A stretch of DNA of 64,000 nt from Candidatus Binatia bacterium (GTDB lineage Bacteria > Desulfobacterota > Binatia > Bin18). This document shows positions 62,472 through 64,000 of this stretch, piece by piece. The stretch spans positions 1,735,925 through 1,799,924 of the forward strand of contig OX638322.1 of NCBI GenBank assembly GCA_951812575.1. The letters are read 5' to 3'. Both the position numbers and the translations under genes were made by a program. A model generated the notes under the pieces. The model had not been told where the DNA came from. It was given only the letters and a program-made list of their open reading frames with translations, and did not search any database. Each line of letters begins with the position of its first letter. The first letter of the stretch is position 1.

Positions 62472-63710
62472 CTAGGTCCCGGAACTCGAACGTTGCCGCT
62501 TACGAAAGAGTTCTTCTCCTTCCTCAATCTGCTCAGGTTCCATAAGCTCAACGATATACTCACGCACTTTGAGCACGCCATTCTTGTGCTCGCCCGAGGC
62601 GTTTGTCTCCGCCAGACTGATCCACATATAGGCTTGGCCATAGTCCAGCGGTGTACCCTGGCCCCTGGCGTAGCGTAGTGCCAGATTATACTGCGCCTGG
62701 GCATCATCCTGATTGGCCGCCCGGCGATACCAATTCGCCGCCTGGGTATCGTTCTGTTCGACCCCTTGCCCGGTTGCATACATGAATCCCAGATTGATCT
62801 GGGCTTGGGCATGGCCCTGGTCGGCCGCTTGGCGATACCACTTGGCGGCCTCGGCCGCATCCTGTGCCACGCCCTGACCTGTGCGATACATGAGCCCCAA
62901 ATTCCACTGTGCGTCGGCATGGCCCTGCTCGGCGGCTTGGCGATACCACTTGGCGGCCTCGGCCGCATCCTGTGCCACACCTTGGCCCGTGTAGTAGTGG
63001 AGCCCCATAAAATAGAGCGATTGCGGAGAGCCCTGTTCAGCAGCCTGGCGATGCCATTGCAGCGCTTGGGTCGCATCCTGGTCAACGCGTTGGCCCAGGC
63101 CGTAGAGCACACCTAGTTCCGCCTGGGCATGCATGATTCCCTGCTCGGCTGCTTGGGTGAGCTGGGCAATCGTCATCCGTGCAATCAGATTATCGCGGGC
63201 GCCCGCGTATTTCGCGGCGGTTGCTTTGGCGGCATTGAATGAATCACGGTCGCCTTTATAAACAGCCAGCTTGGCCGCGCTATCGGCCGCCTGGTTGATC
63301 AAGAGCAAGGCCTGGACGTCATCTTGCTCAATTCCCTTACCTGATGAGTATAGAATGCCCAGATCGTACTGGGCCGTCACATGGCCCTGCTCGGCGGCTT
63401 TGCGATACCACGCTATCGATGTGTCCATATCCGCTGCCACGCCCAGACCGTTGGCGTACATGACCCCCAGGTTCCACTGGGCCGTTGCATGGCCCTGCTC
63501 GGCGGCTTTGCGATACCATACCCCGGCTTCGGTGTAGTCCTGTGCGACGCCGTAGCCGTTATCGTACAGGAAGGCGAGGTCGTACTGCGCCTCAACGTCA
63601 CCGGCCTCGGCTCGCGCGCGCAGTTCAGCAGTTCTGTCTGTTTGCGCCAGGGTTACGCCGCAAATACATACTCCAACACTTACGAGTATCCAGCGTGCTA
63701 TTGTCTGCAT
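62472..63710 (-). CDS. Exported Sel1-repeat (TPR-like) protein
   Basis: 412 residues from ATG 63710. Signal peptide (MQTIARWILVSVGVCICGVT, Leu-Ala-Gln after it), then eight or so Sel1 repeats of about 36 residues with the consensus A-x-W-Y-R-K-A-A-E-Q-G-H-x-x-A-Q-x-x-L-G. Three adjacent repeats are almost identical in DNA, a sign of recent expansion or gene conversion. Sel1 proteins scaffold other proteins in the periplasm. The C-terminus is Glu/Arg-rich (GEELFRKRQRSSSGT). Confidence 0.88.
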   Translation of the reverse strand: MQTIARWILVSVGVCICGVTLAQTDRTAELRARAEAGDVEAQYDLAFLYDNGYGVAQDYTEAGVWYRKAAEQGHATAQWNLGVMYANGLGVAADMDTSIAWYRKAAEQGHVTAQYDLGILYSSGKGIEQDDVQALLLINQAADSAAKLAVYKGDRDSFNAAKATAAKYAGARDNLIARMTIAQLTQAAEQGIMHAQAELGVLYGLGQRVDQDATQALQWHRQAAEQGSPQSLYFMGLHYYTGQGVAQDAAEAAKWYRQAAEQGHADAQWNLGLMYRTGQGVAQDAAEAAKWYRQAADQGHAQAQINLGFMYATGQGVEQNDTQAANWYRRAANQDDAQAQYNLALRYARGQGTPLDYGQAYMWISLAETNASGEHKNGVLKVREYIVELMEPEQIEEGEELFRKRQRSSSGT

Positions 63711-63787
63711 ATTCGTTGTCCTACCGTACTCCTTCTCAAATGAGAAGAGCGGGCAGTGCCTCCCCACCTTCCTCCTCGGAGCAGGCG

Positions 63788-64000
63788 TTATTTGACAAGA
63801 GCAAGCAGAACCGCGCCGCGCGTGTCGCCAGTCCTGGACGCCGGGTTGCTAGCGGTCTTTCTGTCGTGCTGTGAACTGGTGACAACCGCATAGCCTGATG
63901 CGACAGCGGCCGGTCCAGGCGTGTTTATGTACCAAAGCCGGGTGGCCACAGGAACACCGGGAGAGACCCGTAATCGTCGGGTGCGACGGCCCTTCGAGTT
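63788..64000 (-). CDS. Partial open frame at the right edge
   Basis: The minus strand is open from the window edge to TAA at 63788, 70 codons. The text (VSPGVPVATRLWYINTPGPA and later TASNPASRTGDTRG) has no recognised domain and could be the end of a gene starting beyond the window or a chance frame. Nothing else is seen between 63711 and 64000. Confidence 0.25.
   Translation of the reverse strand, partial: NSKGRRTRRLRVSPGVPVATRLWYINTPGPAAVASGYAVVTSSQHDRKTASNPASRTGDTRGAVLLALVK

Noticed and set aside
1..64000. CRISPR arrays, tRNA or rRNA genes, riboswitches
   Set aside because: No regularly spaced direct repeats, no recognisable tRNA T-loop/anticodon structure, no rRNA segments and no known riboswitch core were seen on reading; a dedicated covariance search was not possible.

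Overview
The window comes from a Gram-negative bacterium. It carries a complete minCDE operon, the xerC-hslV-hslU operon, hflK-hflC, a TolC/adaptor/RND efflux operon, lipoproteins with clear lipoboxes, and a split pair of peptidoglycan-recycling genes (amgK/murU type). The chromosome looks moderately GC-rich. It is crowded with genes for oxidising and cleaving organic compounds: acyl-CoA dehydrogenase, SDR, luciferase-like monooxygenases, ACMSD-like amidohydrolases, a Rieske oxygenase and three unrelated kinds of ring-cleavage dioxygenase. This resembles uncultured Tectomicrobia/Entotheonella-like or former-Deltaproteobacteria genomes, but that placement is inference.

Layout. 1-4633: tripartite RND efflux operon on the minus strand. 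4836-10425: a DUF3565-DUF1971 fusion, CDP-alcohol phosphatidyltransferase, RNase HI, two exported SlyD-like FKBPs, an SDR/acyl-CoA dehydrogenase operon and a small coiled-coil protein. 10478-17593: an amgK-like kinase gene and a murU-like nucleotidyltransferase gene, separated by an AT-richer island of about 5 kb. The island holds a ribosomal-peptide (RiPP) cluster (11861-14646) and a convergent Septu-type defence pair (14659-16754). 17582-30921: housekeeping and catabolic genes (GATase, intradiol dioxygenase, epimerase, exonuclease, dodecin/MBL operon, TetR, MltF-like transglycosylase, catechol 2,3-dioxygenase, LLM oxidoreductase, hflKC, enoyl-CoA hydratase). 30988-39830: an IS remnant, then a catabolic cluster of two amidohydrolases, two LLM monooxygenases, a divergent Rieske oxygenase and a LigA/LigB-like extradiol dioxygenase. 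39850-52626: DMT transporter, BAX-inhibitor-like protein, esterase, PDZ protein, nadK, rarA, epoxide hydrolase, GST, purM and an ExeA/GspB pair. 52669-63710: a tiny basic protein, minCDE, hslUV-xerC, tandem dodecins, 1-Cys peroxiredoxin, acetoacetate-decarboxylase-like protein, amidohydrolase and a Sel1-repeat protein.

The most interesting locus is the RiPP cluster. A 59-residue precursor ends in three aromatic-Asn-Arg triads (YNR, HNR, HNR). It is followed, with overlapping start and stop codons, by a SPASM radical-SAM maturase, a 2OG-Fe(II) oxygenase and a separate HExxH peptide-hydroxylase-like protein. This predicts a peptide with up to three three-residue cyclophanes and further hydroxylation.

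The second strong signal is a dispersed family of 53-55 bp near-perfect palindromes (consensus arm AAAGAGTAAACGTGTCC), with eight copies in the window. The arms show compensatory base changes. Two copies lie in frame inside the 3' end of the TolC gene, one forms the C-terminus of a TetR gene, one supplies the stop codon of an amidohydrolase, and one sits inside the stem of the putative minCDE terminator.
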